A stretch of DNA of 36,459 nucleotides from a bacterium (GCA_018222345.1 JAAFAL010000014.1:1-36459); one strand, 5' to 3'; shown: positions 8,214-17,439, counted from the first letter of the stretch. Program-made: numbers and translations. Notes: generated from the sequence alone by a model not told the origin.

Positions 8214-10059
8214 GACGCTGGTGCTGGTGTCGGTTGTCCTTGTGGCTGCAATTTACGCACTCGGCTTTTTGCGCGCCACTTTTCGGCACAAGCGCCAACT
8301 CGACAAGCAGGCGCGGTTCAACAACATCTTGCTACACAACATGGCGGCCGGCGTTGTTGCCTGTGACAACAATGGTGAACTTTGCTTGTTCAACGACGTT
8401 GCAGTGGATTGGCACGGCGCCGACGCAACACGGCTACCGCAGGCCGACTGGAGCAAACATTACGACCTGTTCGAAGCCGATGGCACAACTCCGCTGACTC
8501 CAGACCGTATTCCGTTGTTGCGCGCGTTTCGCGGCCAACCTGTGCGCGGCCAGCTCATCACGATTGCGCCCAAGCACAAACTGCGGCGGCTGGTCAGCAC
8601 CAATGCCGACGCAATACTCGACAGCAACGGCCAACGCATTGGCGCAGTTGCTGTCATGCACGACATGTCGAGCGAATGGGCAACACGCCAGGAACTGGAA
8701 CAACGCGCTTATATCGACGAACAAACCGGCTTGCTCAATCGCGCCGGGCTGACCCGCGAGATTGAAAAGCTAGTGGCAAGCGGCGCAGGCTGGGAATGGT
8801 CTTGGGCGGTGTTGTTCTTGATTGACATCAGCGGTTTTCGCCGGCTCAACCAAGCCTTGGGTTACGACATTGGCGACACAATTTTGGCCGCCGTGGGCAA
8901 CCGCTTGCGTGGCCTGTTGCCGCCAGAGGCGTCGCTCGCTCGAATTGGTGCCGACGAGTTCGGTGTGCTGCTCGGCCAAGTAAGCACGAACGAGGGCGCC
9001 GCACGCGCCAAGTTGCTCGCACTCGCCGAGTCGGTGCAACGCACCATCGGTGAACCGCTTGATATTGGCCCCAACAACTTGCGGCTAAAGTTGAGCATTG
9101 GCGCGTCGTTGTTCTCGCCATCGAGCATGGGTGGTGACGAATTGCTCGCCCAATCGGGCTTGGCCTTGGGCCAAGCAAAGGCCAGCGAAGCCACGCCCAT
9201 CGTCATCTACGACAGCGCCATGCGCGACCTGCTGATTGAGCGCAGAGCATTGTCGGCAGCGCTTGAGGCTGCGCTGGACAACGACGAAATTGAAGTTGTA
9301 TATCAGCCGCAGTGCAATCGCGCAGGCCGCGTGGTTGGTGTCGAGGCATTGTCGCGCTGGGCGCCGGACGGCGTGCCCTGCTCGCCGGTGCAGTTCATCT
9401 CTATTGCCGAAGACTCCGGCGAGATCATTCGCATCGGCCAAAGCGTGCTGCGCAAAGCCTGCGCACAGCTCGTGGCGTGGGCCAGTGACCCGTCGCGGGC
9501 GGGGCTATCCATCAGCGTCAACGTGAGCGCACAGGAACTTGAGGCCGAGGATTTCGCACTGCGCACCATAGAGATCGTCCAGCAATCCGGCGCGCCGGTT
9601 GACCGCCTGCATCTGGAGATCACCGAAAGCTTGTTGCTGAAGAATACCGAGCACTCCATTAAAGCGATTCGGCAGCTGCGGCAGAATGGCTTGCGCGTCG
9701 TGCTTGACGACTTCGGCACCGGTTACTCCAGCCTGGCGTACCTGGCCCAACTGCGCGTGGATGCGCTGAAGATCGACCGCGGCTTTACCGCACGTGCGGG
9801 CGACGGCGGCCGCGGCGATATCCTGTTGCAGTCGATCGTGTCGCTGGCCAAACAGCTCGACCTGCAAATTGTTGCCGAGGGCATTGAATCAATCGAGCAA
9901 CTCGGCCACCTTGAACAGATGGGCTGCACCTTGTTCCAGGGTTTTCTGTTCACCCCCGGGGTGCCGGCCGACGACATCAAAACGCAATATTCGCTCAGTC
10001 AGCCGGGGTGCTCACCAACCAACGTGGCTGACCCGGTTCCAGAGCCTCTCTCAAGCTGA
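8212..10059 (+). CDS. Membrane-anchored PAS-GGDEF-EAL protein, probable c-di-GMP phosphodiesterase
   Basis: Using the ATG at 8212 this is a 615-residue protein. A transmembrane helix (about 2-22) precedes a PAS-like sensor (about 35-155), a GGDEF domain (about 165-335) and an EAL domain (about 345-590). The GGDEF signature is degenerate (GADEF, 246-250), so cyclase activity is doubtful. The EAL domain keeps EAL (378-380), the ITE glutamate (472), DDFGTGYSS (499-507), Lys520, EGIE and the QGF glutamine, so phosphodiesterase activity is expected. A GTG at 8179 is an alternative start. The 3' end overlaps the 3' end of ttcA by 65 bases in convergent orientation. Confidence 0.9.
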   Translation: MTLVLVSVVLVAAIYALGFLRATFRHKRQLDKQARFNNILLHNMAAGVVACDNNGELCLFNDVAVDWHGADATRLPQADWSKHYDLFEADGTTPLTPDRIPLLRAFRGQPVRGQLITIAPKHKLRRLVSTNADAILDSNGQRIGAVAVMHDMSSEWATRQELEQRAYIDEQTGLLNRAGLTREIEKLVASGAGWEWSWAVLFLIDISGFRRLNQALGYDIGDTILAAVGNRLRGLLPPEASLARIGADEFGVLLGQVSTNEGAARAKLLALAESVQRTIGEPLDIGPNNLRLKLSIGASLFSPSSMGGDELLAQSGLALGQAKASEATPIVIYDSAMRDLLIERRALSAALEAALDNDEIEVVYQPQCNRAGRVVGVEALSRWAPDGVPCSPVQFISIAEDSGEIIRIGQSVLRKACAQLVAWASDPSRAGLSISVNVSAQELEAEDFALRTIEIVQQSGAPVDRLHLEITESLLLKNTEHSIKAIRQLRQNGLRVVLDDFGTGYSSLAYLAQLRVDALKIDRGFTARAGDGGRGDILLQSIVSLAKQLDLQIVAEGIESIEQLGHLEQMGCTLFQGFLFTPGVPADDIKTQYSLSQPGCSPTNVADPVPEPLSS

Positions 10060-10888
10060 GGCCGGCAAAGTCGAACAAGGCTCGGTCGGCCAATTGTGAT
10101 GGCGCGATGTTGCCCATGGCGCGGAAAATCGTCTCCACCCGCCCCGGCGCGCTGCGCTCCCAGTCGGCCAACATGGCCTTGACCTGCTGACGCTGCAGGC
10201 CGTCCTGCGAGCCACACAAGTTGCACGGAATGATCGGGAATTGCTTGATGCCAGCGTAGGCTTCCAGGTCGGCCTCGCGGCAATAGGTGAGCGGGCGGAT
10301 GACAATGTGCTTGCCGGCGTCGGATTTGAGTTTGGGCGGCATGGCCGCCATCCGCCCACCGAAGAACAGGTTGAGGAACAGCGTCTCGACCATGTCGTCC
10401 ATGTGGTGGCCCAGCGCAATCTTGGTAAACCCGTTGGCCTCGGCGTGGGTGTACAGCGCGCCGCGGCGCAGCCGGCTGCACAGGCCGCACATGGTTTTGC
10501 CCTCGGGCACCACGCGGCTGACGGTGCTGTAAGTGTCCTGCTCCAAGATGGTAAACGGCACGTCCAGTTTGCTGAGATATTCAGGCAATACGTGCTCGGG
10601 GAACCCGGGCTGCTTCTGGTCGAGATTCAGCGCATGCAACTCGAACTCGACCGGCGCCTTGCGCTGCAATTGCAGCAGCACGTCGAGCATGGCGTAGCTG
10701 TCTTTACCGCCCGACAGGCACACCATGACCTTGTCGCCAGCCTCGATCATGTTGAAGTCTTCGACGGCCTGGCCCACCTGCCGGCGCAGGCGCTTAGCCA
10801 ACTTGTCGGCCTCGCGTTTGGCCACGCGCGGGTCGGCGCGCTTTGCGGCTGGCGCGTTGAAATTGTGCAGGGTGTGGACAGCGCTCAT
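9995..10888 (-). CDS. ttcA: tRNA 2-thiocytidine(32) synthetase TtcA
   Basis: TtcA (297 residues) thiolates cytidine 32 of certain tRNAs, using ATP and a [4Fe-4S] cluster. The PP-loop SGGKDS is at 59-64. The cluster/catalytic cysteines are CxxC at 134/137 ([11 protein letters not shown]) and at 222/225 (PCNLCGSQ). The [10 protein letters not shown] adenylation motif lies at about 160-169. Length and motif order match the TtcA group of the TtcA/TtuA family. It converges on the EAL gene with overlapping coding ends. Confidence 0.96.
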   Translation of the reverse strand: MSAVHTLHNFNAPAAKRADPRVAKREADKLAKRLRRQVGQAVEDFNMIEAGDKVMVCLSGGKDSYAMLDVLLQLQRKAPVEFELHALNLDQKQPGFPEHVLPEYLSKLDVPFTILEQDTYSTVSRVVPEGKTMCGLCSRLRRGALYTHAEANGFTKIALGHHMDDMVETLFLNLFFGGRMAAMPPKLKSDAGKHIVIRPLTYCREADLEAYAGIKQFPIIPCNLCGSQDGLQRQQVKAMLADWERSAPGRVETIFRAMGNIAPSQLADRALFDFAGLSLREALEPGQPRWLVSTPAD

Positions 10889-10964
10889 GTCGCGCGATTA
10901 TACGCAGCGCCGAACAGCAGCCCTTTGCAACAGGTGCCGACTAGCGAGATGGCTGGGGCAACCG

Positions 10965-11483
10965 TCAACGTGAGTCCTCATCCAGTTCGCGGGTGTAGCG
11001 CGCCAACATGTCGGCATCAAAGCAGGCAAAGGTGATGCTTTCGACCACGCCCGGGTTGGCGCCAATCCAATCGCGCGCCGCGCGCACAGCGGTTGCCACG
11101 GCTTGGTCAGGCGGATAGCCATACACGCCGCAAGAGATCGCGGGGAAGGCGACGGTGCGGCAGCCCGCCTTGGCGGCCAAATCCAGGCTGTTGCGATAAC
11201 ACGCTGCAAGCAATTCGGCCTCGCCCGCATCACCACCCTGCCAAACCGGCCCCACGGTGTGGATGACATGCTTTGTCGGCAAGGCGTAGCCAGCGGTGAT
11301 GCGCGCCTCGCCCGTTGGGCAGCCGCCGATGCTGCGGCATTCGGCTAGTAATTCGGGGCCGGCGGCGCGGTGAATCGCGCCATCGACACCGCCGCCGCCC
11401 AACAGGCTCTCGTTGGCGGCGTTGACGATGGCATCGACTGCCAGTGTTGTGAGGTCGCCTTGCCAGGCGGTGCATTGGGTCAT
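10965..11483 (-). CDS. Macrodomain protein (O-acetyl-ADP-ribose deacetylase type)
   Basis: This is a 172-residue stand-alone macrodomain that should bind ADP-ribose and hydrolyse O-acetyl-ADP-ribose or mono-ADP-ribosyl esters. The ligand signature [30 protein letters not shown] (about 16-45) is complete, and [13 protein letters not shown] supplies the distal-ribose/diphosphate loop. It resembles the YmdB/MacroD group. The ATG at 11483 forms a 4-base ATGA overlap with the stop of the upstream amidotransferase gene, so the two are translationally coupled. Confidence 0.92.
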   Translation of the reverse strand: MTQCTAWQGDLTTLAVDAIVNAANESLLGGGGVDGAIHRAAGPELLAECRSIGGCPTGEARITAGYALPTKHVIHTVGPVWQGGDAGEAELLAACYRNSLDLAAKAGCRTVAFPAISCGVYGYPPDQAVATAVRAARDWIGANPGVVESITFACFDADMLARYTRELDEDSR

Positions 11484-12157
11484 GGCGTAAACAAGCGTTG
11501 CAACAGGCCGTCCATCATGGCTTGCAGCGCTTCGAATTTGCAGTGCGCTTGCAACATCGTAGCCGCCGACTGCGCCGTCGGCCCGGTTGTCCAAGTGGTG
11601 TTGGCAATGATGTCGCGGGCGCTGGCGGGCGTGGTTTCCAAGTGGCATTGCAGGGCCAGCGCGCGCTTGCCGAACACAAAGCCCTGATTGGCGCAGGCGT
11701 CGGATTCGAGCAAACGGGTGGCCCCGGCGGGAATGTCGAAGGTGTCGCTGTGCCAGTGGTAGGCGTCGAAGCTGTCTGGCACACCGGCCAACAATGGATG
11801 GCGTACAACCACACGGGTGGGAAACCAACCAATCTCTGGCGCGTGCCCGGCATGCACGGTGGCCCCAAGCGCTCGCGCCATCAATTGAGCACCCAGGCAG
11901 ATGCCCAGCACGGGCTTGCCCGAAGCAATCGTTTTACCGATGAACGCGGTCTCGCTCGCCAGCCAAGGGTATGCGTCGTGCGCGTCTGCATTCATGGGCC
12001 CACCCATGATGACCAAGCCATCGACATCGTTCACATCGGGCAACACATCGCCGGCCCACAAGGCCACCTTGCGGAACTTATGGCCCCGAGTTTGCATCCA
12101 AGGCGCGATCAGCCCGGGCCCTTCGAAAGGCACGTGCTGTAACCAAACGATATTCAT
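11480..12157 (-). CDS. Class I glutamine amidotransferase-like protein
   Basis: This 225-residue protein has the full GATase1 triad: Cys87 in LGICLGAQ, His172 and Glu174 in QCHLE. It resembles the stand-alone GMP-synthase-glutaminase-like proteins, some of which act in gamma-glutamyl hydrolysis. The acceptor is unknown because no synthase partner is nearby. The start [15 protein letters not shown] is preferred because it begins the domain's first beta strand. It is the first gene of a two-gene operon with the macrodomain protein and is divergent from the M13 peptidase gene. Confidence 0.88.
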   Translation of the reverse strand: MNIVWLQHVPFEGPGLIAPWMQTRGHKFRKVALWAGDVLPDVNDVDGLVIMGGPMNADAHDAYPWLASETAFIGKTIASGKPVLGICLGAQLMARALGATVHAGHAPEIGWFPTRVVVRHPLLAGVPDSFDAYHWHSDTFDIPAGATRLLESDACANQGFVFGKRALALQCHLETTPASARDIIANTTWTTGPTAQSAATMLQAHCKFEALQAMMDGLLQRLFTP

Positions 12158-12207
12158 AAGCGCGGAGTTTGCTAGCATTCGCGCGTCTTTCACAGGGGAA
12201 ATGTTTC

Positions 12208-14274
12208 GTGAAACGCCTATTAGTGACCGCGGCCACCGCCGCGACCGTTGCGGCATGCGCCAGCAACACCGGCTACGCGCCCAAGGCGCCTGTCGCCAAA
12301 GCGCCAACCAGCACCATGCCATCCGGCATTGCACTGGAAAACTTCGACCGTTCCGTCCAGCCGCAGGATGACTTTTACCGCTGGGTGAATGGCACCTGGC
12401 TGGAAACCAAGGAAATCCCGGCCGACAAGTCCAATTACGGCTCGTTCACCAAGCTGCATGACGAAGCCCAGGTGCAACTGCGCACTATCATCGAAGAGTC
12501 CGCCGCCACCAAGGCCGCCAAGGGCACCGATGAGCAAAAGGTTGGCGACTTCTATGCCAGCTTCATGAACGTCGAGGTGGTCAACAAACTCGGCGCCAAG
12601 CCACTGGCCGCCGACCTGGCCCGCATCGACGCCATGCAAAGCCCGGCCGACATCGCCGCGCTGCACGGCTATCTGGCGCGCATCAATGTTGACAGCATCT
12701 TCGGCAGCTTCGTCTATCAAGATGCCAAGAATCCCGATCAATACACCATCTACTTCAGCCAAGCTGGCCTGGGCCTGCCCGACCGCGACTACTACCTGGA
12801 CGCCGACAACGAAAAGTTCGCCAGCATCCGCAAAGCCTATGTCGCGCATATCGAGAAGATGCTGAACATGGCCGGTGTGGCCGATGCCAAAGCCGGCGCC
12901 AAACAAATCATGGCGCTGGAAACAAAAATGGCCGAGGCGCATTGGACCAAGGTTGATAGCCGCAACATCAGCAAGACGTACAACAAATACGCCGTGGCTG
13001 ACCTGGCCGAGCTGACGCCAAATTTCTCCTGGCTTGCCATGTTCGAGGCCGCCGGCATCGACACCAGCAAGTTCGATTCGGTGATCGTCAGCCAGCCCAG
13101 CACCTTCACCGCCATGAGCGACTTGATTGGCAGCACGCCGCTGAGCACCTGGAAGACGTACTACAAGTGGCACGCTATCAGTGATGCTGCGCCGTTCCTG
13201 TCGCAAGACTTCGTCGATGAAAACTTTGCGTTCTACGGCAGCACCTTGCGTGGCACGCCGGAAAATCAGCCGCGCTGGAAGCGTGGCGTGCAAGCCGTCG
13301 AAGGCTCGCTCGGTGAAGTGCTGGGCCGCATCTATGTGAAGCGCCACTTCCCGCCCGCCGCCAAGGCGCGCATGGAAGAGCTGGTGAACAACCTTACGCT
13401 GGCCTATGAGCAGTCGATTAAAGAACTCGACTGGATGACGCCAGCCACCAAGGAAAAAGCGCTGGAAAAACTCAGCAAGTTCACCACCAAGATCGGCTAC
13501 CCCGACGAGTGGAAGGACTACAGCGCCCTGACCGTTGAGGCCGACGACTTGTTCGGCAACATGAAGCGCAGCGCCATGGTCGAAACCCAGCGCCAGATCG
13601 ACAAGCTGGGCGGCCCGATCGACAAGGGCGAGTGGTTCATGACCCCGCAAACGGTCAACGCCTACTACAACCCCGTCGCCAACGAGATCGTCTTCCCGGC
13701 TGCCATCCTGCAACCGCCGTTCTTCGACTTTGAAGCCGATCCGGCGGTTAACTACGGCGGCATCGGCGCAGTCATCGGCCACGAAATCGGCCACGGTTTT
13801 GACGACCAGGGCAGCAAGTTCGACGGCGACGGCGTACTGAGCAACTGGTGGACCGACGAAGACCGCGAAGCCTTCGACAAACTGGGCAAAGATCTCGTCA
13901 ATCAGTACAACGCCTACGAACCACTGCCGGGCTATACCGTCAATGGCGAACTGACACTGGGCGAAAACATCGGCGACCTGGGCGGCATCACCATCGCCGC
14001 CGAGGCCTACAAGTTGAGCCTGGACGGCCAGCCCGCCCCGGTGATCGACGGCTTTACCGGCCCGCAGCGCGTGATGATTGGCTGGGCGCAAGTCTGGCGT
14101 AGGTTGTACCGCGAGGAAGCCCTGATCGAGCGCGTCAAAACCGACCCGCACTCGCCCAGCGAATTCCGCGCTAACGGTGCGTTGGTCAACCTGCCGGCCT
14201 TCCACGAAGCCTTCAACACCCAACCGGGTGACAAGATGTGGAAAGCGCCAGAAGACCGGGTGCAAATCTGGTAA
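12208..14274 (+). CDS. M13-family zinc metallopeptidase lipoprotein (PepO/neprilysin-like)
   Basis: This is a 688-residue endopeptidase of the neprilysin family. The GTG at 12208 is chosen because AGGGGAA lies before it and because it puts a lipoprotein signal (VAAC, Cys17) at the N-terminus; a TTG upstream has neither. The M13 N-domain begins PQDDFYRWVNGTWLETKEIP. The zinc site is HEIGH (525-529) with the third ligand in ENIGD (Glu586, Asp590). It ends in PEDRVQIW, as bacterial members do. It is likely anchored in the periplasm or outer membrane. An intrinsic terminator follows. Confidence 0.95.
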   Translation: MKRLLVTAATAATVAACASNTGYAPKAPVAKAPTSTMPSGIALENFDRSVQPQDDFYRWVNGTWLETKEIPADKSNYGSFTKLHDEAQVQLRTIIEESAATKAAKGTDEQKVGDFYASFMNVEVVNKLGAKPLAADLARIDAMQSPADIAALHGYLARINVDSIFGSFVYQDAKNPDQYTIYFSQAGLGLPDRDYYLDADNEKFASIRKAYVAHIEKMLNMAGVADAKAGAKQIMALETKMAEAHWTKVDSRNISKTYNKYAVADLAELTPNFSWLAMFEAAGIDTSKFDSVIVSQPSTFTAMSDLIGSTPLSTWKTYYKWHAISDAAPFLSQDFVDENFAFYGSTLRGTPENQPRWKRGVQAVEGSLGEVLGRIYVKRHFPPAAKARMEELVNNLTLAYEQSIKELDWMTPATKEKALEKLSKFTTKIGYPDEWKDYSALTVEADDLFGNMKRSAMVETQRQIDKLGGPIDKGEWFMTPQTVNAYYNPVANEIVFPAAILQPPFFDFEADPAVNYGGIGAVIGHEIGHGFDDQGSKFDGDGVLSNWWTDEDREAFDKLGKDLVNQYNAYEPLPGYTVNGELTLGENIGDLGGITIAAEAYKLSLDGQPAPVIDGFTGPQRVMIGWAQVWRRLYREEALIERVKTDPHSPSEFRANGALVNLPAFHEAFNTQPGDKMWKAPEDRVQIW

Positions 14275-14282
14275 GCAAAAAG

Positions 14283-14319
14283 CTGTCATTGCCGCGCGGC
14301 TACGCCGCTCGCAATGACA
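14283..14319. repeat. Partial palindromic repeat, copy 2
   Basis: TGTCATTGCCGCGCGGCTACGCCGCTCGCAATGACA-type half element (TGTCATTG ... CAATGACA). It is equivalent to the right arm of the dispersed repeat capped with a left end. It lies directly after the M13 peptidase stop and is itself a hairpin. Confidence 0.7.
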
Positions 14320-14330
14320 ATGGAATAGCA

Positions 14331-14362
14331 GCCGGCCGCGGGACACTGCGGCCGGCTTTTTT
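14331..14362 (+). terminator. Intrinsic terminator after the M13 peptidase gene
   Basis: A perfect 9-bp GC stem (GCCGGCCGC / GCGGCCGGC) with an 8-base loop is followed by six T residues at 14357-14362. It sits 56 bases beyond the peptidase stop codon. Confidence 0.9.
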
Positions 14363-14407
14363 GTGCCTGCCTCACGGCACCCATTGCCCGAATAGCCACG
14401 AAGAAAC

Positions 14408-14541
14408 CTGTCATTGTGATTCTTGCGCGTGAATGGACGCGCAATTTACTGATCGCGAAGCGATTTCAAGCGCCGCGGCAATCTCGGCACGGACTGCCAA
14501 CGTCATGAGATTGCCGCGGGCTTGCGGCCCTCGCAATGACA
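14408..14541. repeat. Palindromic repeat with internal insert, copy 3
   Basis: The outer end CTGTCATTG and the inner left arm AGCGCCGCGGCAATCTC are separated by about 52 extra bases. The right arm GAGATTGCCGCGG...CTCGCAATGACA is intact. The extra segment holds two small hairpins of its own: GCGCGT/ACGCGC at 14425-14442 and ATCGC/GCGAT at 14452-14464. The rest of the 14275-14587 gap holds the terminator and partial repeat described separately, and I see no gene in it. Confidence 0.75.
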
Positions 14542-14587
14542 TGGAGTATTGAGTAGCCGAGAACACACTGTTCGTTATAGTTGTGGC

Positions 14588-15499
14588 ATGTTGCGCACCG
14601 ACACACCGCTGTATCGCCGCCTGCAATGGCTGATCTTCCCGGCCCTGTTTATTGGGCCGTTGTGGGGTGCTGCGGTGCTGATCGGCGCAGGTTATTCGGT
14701 GGCGATCGTCACTTATGGCGTCATCGCAGCCATGTGGATCGCCTTCCTGGCACTCGAATGGCTGATGCCCTTTCGCCGTGACTGGAACACGCCCGCCGGC
14801 GATCTGCGCAACGACACCATCAGCGCGCTGATCGCCTACGGCCTGCTGCCCGCCCTGCTCAAACCAGTGTTCTACGCCATGCTGGCAGGCGCCGCGGCCT
14901 GGCTGGCGCTGCAATGGGGCGGCAACATCTGGCCCACACATTGGCCGCTGTGGGCACAGCTCATCATCTTGATGTTGGCGGGCGACGCCGGCCGCTACTG
15001 GGGCCACCGCCTGGCCCACGAGGTGCCGCTGCTGTGGCGCTTTCACGCCGTGCACCATTCGGCCACGCGGCTGTGGTTCTTCAATGCCATGCGCCAGCAC
15101 CCGGTGGATAAAACCGTGTTCACCTTCACCGAACTGCTATTCCCCATCCTGCTCGGCGCGCAAGGCGACGTGCTGGCGCTGTACCTCATCGCCACCGCGA
15201 GTTGCGGCTACTTCCAGCACTGCAACATCGACGTCAAGCTAGGCCCGCTGTATTACATCTTCAACATTGTTGATCTGCACCGCTGGCACCACAGCCGCGA
15301 GATCTGGCAGTCGAACAACAATTACGGCAACAACCTGATTGTGTACGACATCCTGTTCGGCACCCGTTACCTGCCCAAGGACGAACCCATCACCGACATC
15401 GGCCTGATCAACCCCGACTACCCACAAACTTATTGGCAGCAGTTCATGGCGCCGTTTCGCAAGGGGAATTTGGACAAGGAGGTTGGGCGGCGCGTTTGA
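14588..15499 (+). CDS. Fatty acid hydroxylase / sterol desaturase family membrane protein
   Basis: This 303-residue integral membrane di-iron enzyme has the three histidine clusters of the family: HRLAH (140-144), HAVHH (153-157) and HRWHH (231-235), plus His211. Four or five hydrophobic segments precede and separate them. Such enzymes use O2 to hydroxylate or desaturate lipids; the substrate cannot be told from sequence. The ATG at 14588 gives a short cytoplasmic N-terminus before the first membrane helix. It stands alone between two repeat-containing gaps. Confidence 0.9.
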   Translation: MLRTDTPLYRRLQWLIFPALFIGPLWGAAVLIGAGYSVAIVTYGVIAAMWIAFLALEWLMPFRRDWNTPAGDLRNDTISALIAYGLLPALLKPVFYAMLAGAAAWLALQWGGNIWPTHWPLWAQLIILMLAGDAGRYWGHRLAHEVPLLWRFHAVHHSATRLWFFNAMRQHPVDKTVFTFTELLFPILLGAQGDVLALYLIATASCGYFQHCNIDVKLGPLYYIFNIVDLHRWHHSREIWQSNNNYGNNLIVYDILFGTRYLPKDEPITDIGLINPDYPQTYWQQFMAPFRKGNLDKEVGRRV

Positions 15500-15528
15500 A
15501 CCCTTGGGCGCACGGCCATATAGCGATA

Positions 15529-15573
15529 TTGTCATGATAGAATTTTGACTGTTAATTTTTATTAGGCAAAATA
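15529..15573 (+). promoter_or_regulatory. AT-rich leader with possible promoter of the Xre/RES pair
   Basis: A local AT-rich island stands out from the GC-rich surroundings. TTGTCA at 15529-15534 followed after 17 bases by TTAATT (15552-15557) is one possible -35/-10 pair; TTGACT at 15545 is another -35-like hexamer. An antitoxin-bound operator would be expected here, but I see no convincing long palindrome. Confidence 0.35.
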
Positions 15574-15969
15574 ATGGGTGCTGGTGAAGCAATAGGCGAA
15601 TACCGCGTTGAAGCCCAACCCGACATGGCCCGCGTGGTGGGCACCGCCTTGTGCCGCGCCCGTGAAGGCTTGGGTTTGACGCTGCAGCAGACCAGCGCTG
15701 TGGTGGGCTTGAGCACTGCGTTTCTGTCAAAGCTGAGCCATGGCAAGGCGCAGCTTGAGCCTGGCAGCAAGCCGTTCCAGTTGGCGCTGATGCTGGTTCG
15801 CATCTACCGCGCGCTGTTTCCACTGGCCGGTGGCGACGAGGCGGCGATGCGCGGCTGGTTGGAAGCCGACAACAGCGACCTGGGCGCTCCGCCGCTGGCC
15901 ATGCTGGCCAACCCGGCCGGGTTGACGCATGTGCTGGATTATTTGGATGGCGAGCGGGCACGGATTTGA
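15574..15969 (+). CDS. Xre/MbcA/ParS-type antitoxin
   Basis: This is a 131-residue antitoxin of the RES-Xre class. An N-terminal helix-turn-helix (about 20-65, with LQQTSAVVGLSTAFLSKLSHGK) is followed by a C-terminal MbcA/ParS domain (LFPLAGGDEAAMRGWLEADNSDLGAPPLAML and beyond, about 88-130). That domain usually covers the toxin's active site. The RES toxin gene follows on the same strand, which strongly supports the call. It probably represses its own promoter in the AT-rich leader. Confidence 0.88.
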   Translation: MGAGEAIGEYRVEAQPDMARVVGTALCRAREGLGLTLQQTSAVVGLSTAFLSKLSHGKAQLEPGSKPFQLALMLVRIYRALFPLAGGDEAAMRGWLEADNSDLGAPPLAMLANPAGLTHVLDYLDGERARI

Positions 15970-15987
15970 GGCCGGCACCCCAAGGCC

Positions 15988-16082
15988 TTGTCAATGCGAG
16001 CGCCGGGGGCGTGCGGCAATCTCGTGATGACACCGCCACCCACCGAGATTGCCGCAGGCGCTGCGCGCCTTCGCAATGACAG
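15988..16082. repeat. Palindromic repeat inside the toxin-antitoxin operon, copy 4
   Basis: Left arm TGTCAATGCGAGCGCCG...GTGCGGCAATCTCG; right arm CGAGATTGCCGCAGG...CTTCGCAATGACAGG. It occupies almost all of the spacer between antitoxin and toxin. The ATG in its right end (GCAATGACA, 16076) is the apparent start codon of the toxin. Confidence 0.85.
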
Positions 16083-16789
16083 GTTCTTTTGAGCTGTCGC
16101 CCTACCGCGGCCAGCCTTGGCGGGTGGTGGAGGCGCAGCATCAGGTAGCGACGATGCAGTTGGCGGATTCGCTAGCCGACCAAAAGGTGCTCGAAGACGC
16201 GCTGGAGGCTTCAAAGCCGCCGTTGCCAGCGGGCTGCGCCGGCCTGCATTACCTTGCTGCTACGCCATTTCGCTATCGCAGCCGGCACCCGTCACGGTTT
16301 CGCGGCGCGGGGCAACGCGGGGTTTGGTACGGGGCAACGCAACTCGAGACCTCGCTGGTGGAAGTGGCCTACCATCGCCATCGCTTTTGGGCGGCCAGCG
16401 CCGCGCCACCGCCGCGCCGCCCGCTGTTGATGACCGGGTTTCGTGGCCGCCTGCGCAGCAAAGCCTTACTGGATTTGACCACCACGCCGCCCCTGCTGCC
16501 AGCCGAACAATTGTTTTGCGAGCCGCCCTACGCTCCAACTATTGCACTGGCGGAAAAAGCCCAGGCCGCTGGCGCGCAGCTCATCCGCTACACCTCGCTA
16601 CGCTGCCGGCAACTGCAGCAGCGCAACCAGCAAACCTGCTACGCCGCGTTATCGCCCAAGGCATTCGAGGGCGACGGGGTACTGGCGGGCAGCGAGCGCA
16701 ACTTCGCCTTGCATGTGCAGGCAGACGGCGTCGATGTTCTGGCCACAACCGGCCCCGAACGCATTGCGCTCAATATGCCGCCGGGCTAA
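16076..16789 (+). CDS. RES-domain toxin
   Basis: This 237-residue RES protein is the toxin of a RES-Xre pair; characterised members degrade NAD+. The RES core runs from about residue 58 (HYLAATPFRYRSRHPSRFRG), with the conserved Arg, through GVWYGATQLETSLVEVAYHRHRF with the conserved Glu, and ends near SPKAFEGDG. The family's long form begins WRVVEAQHQ, here at residues 15-23, so the start must lie upstream of 16118. The only ATG available is the one in the palindromic repeat; a TTG at 16049 is also inside the repeat. No ribosome binding site is visible. The stop overlaps the convergent gene's stop in CTAA. Confidence 0.88.
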   Translation: MTGSFELSPYRGQPWRVVEAQHQVATMQLADSLADQKVLEDALEASKPPLPAGCAGLHYLAATPFRYRSRHPSRFRGAGQRGVWYGATQLETSLVEVAYHRHRFWAASAAPPPRRPLLMTGFRGRLRSKALLDLTTTPPLLPAEQLFCEPPYAPTIALAEKAQAAGAQLIRYTSLRCRQLQQRNQQTCYAALSPKAFEGDGVLAGSERNFALHVQADGVDVLATTGPERIALNMPPG

Positions 16790-17433
16790 GCGGGTTTGCG
16801 CGCGACGCCGACGGGTAAATTGCGCGCCCTTTGCATGGCCGCGCTGTCCAAAAGGCTGGGATCACGCAAGCAAGCCAGCGCAAAGTCCATGGCGTCGTCG
16901 CCCCAGAACAATTCGCCTTGCACTTGCAAGGTCGGCACACCAAACACGCCGGCAGCAATTGCGTCGCCAGTGCTCTGGCGCAAGGCATCCTTCACCGTTT
17001 GATCAGTGACGGAATTCGGTGGCAAACCCAGCGCCTCGGCCGTAGCCGCGAACAGGTTCGGGTCAGCCGGGTCGGCCCCAGTAGTCCACACGGCCTTGAA
17101 CACTGCATCGACTGCAGCGCGCGCGCACCCCGCCGCGACAATCAGCCGAAGCCAGGCGATGGGGTTGAATGGGTGCGTGGCGGGCATCTGAAAATCACTC
17201 AACCCGCGCTGTTGCGCCGTCCAGGTGCACCAGCGGTAGGCGGCCTCGCGCTTGCCGGGGATTTCGGCCGGGCCTTTCTGGCCCCAGTGGTTGAGGATGG
17301 CCGCAAAGACAACCGGACGAAAGCGTAGCTCAGCTTGGCCATCAAACAGTTCTAAGCGCTGAAACGCGAAATAGGCATAGGGCGACAGCACGTCGAAGTA
17401 CCAGTCCACGCTTGGCAAGTTGTTGCCGGCCAT
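16786..17433 (-). CDS. DsbA-like 2-hydroxychromene-2-carboxylate isomerase family protein
   Basis: This 215-residue protein has the kappa-class GST / HCCA isomerase fold. The N-terminus DWYFDVLSPYAYFAFQRLE carries the catalytic serine in SPY (17-19) in place of the DsbA CxxC, and GVFGVPTLQVQGELFWGDD is the cis-proline loop and end motif. Such enzymes use glutathione for isomerisation in naphthalene breakdown, but no naphthalene genes are here. It is the last gene of the rubredoxin operon, six bases after the MAPEG gene. Substrate unknown. Confidence 0.85.
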   Translation of the reverse strand: MAGNNLPSVDWYFDVLSPYAYFAFQRLELFDGQAELRFRPVVFAAILNHWGQKGPAEIPGKREAAYRWCTWTAQQRGLSDFQMPATHPFNPIAWLRLIVAAGCARAAVDAVFKAVWTTGADPADPNLFAATAEALGLPPNSVTDQTVKDALRQSTGDAIAAGVFGVPTLQVQGELFWGDDAMDFALACLRDPSLLDSAAMQRARNLPVGVARKPA

Positions 17434-17439
17434 CGCTGC

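Noticed and set aside
12220-14346. A 708-codon minus-strand frame opposite the M13 peptidase gene
   Set aside because: Antisense shadow; the plus strand carries the lipobox, HEIGH and ENIGD motifs, and the minus frame runs into the terminator region.
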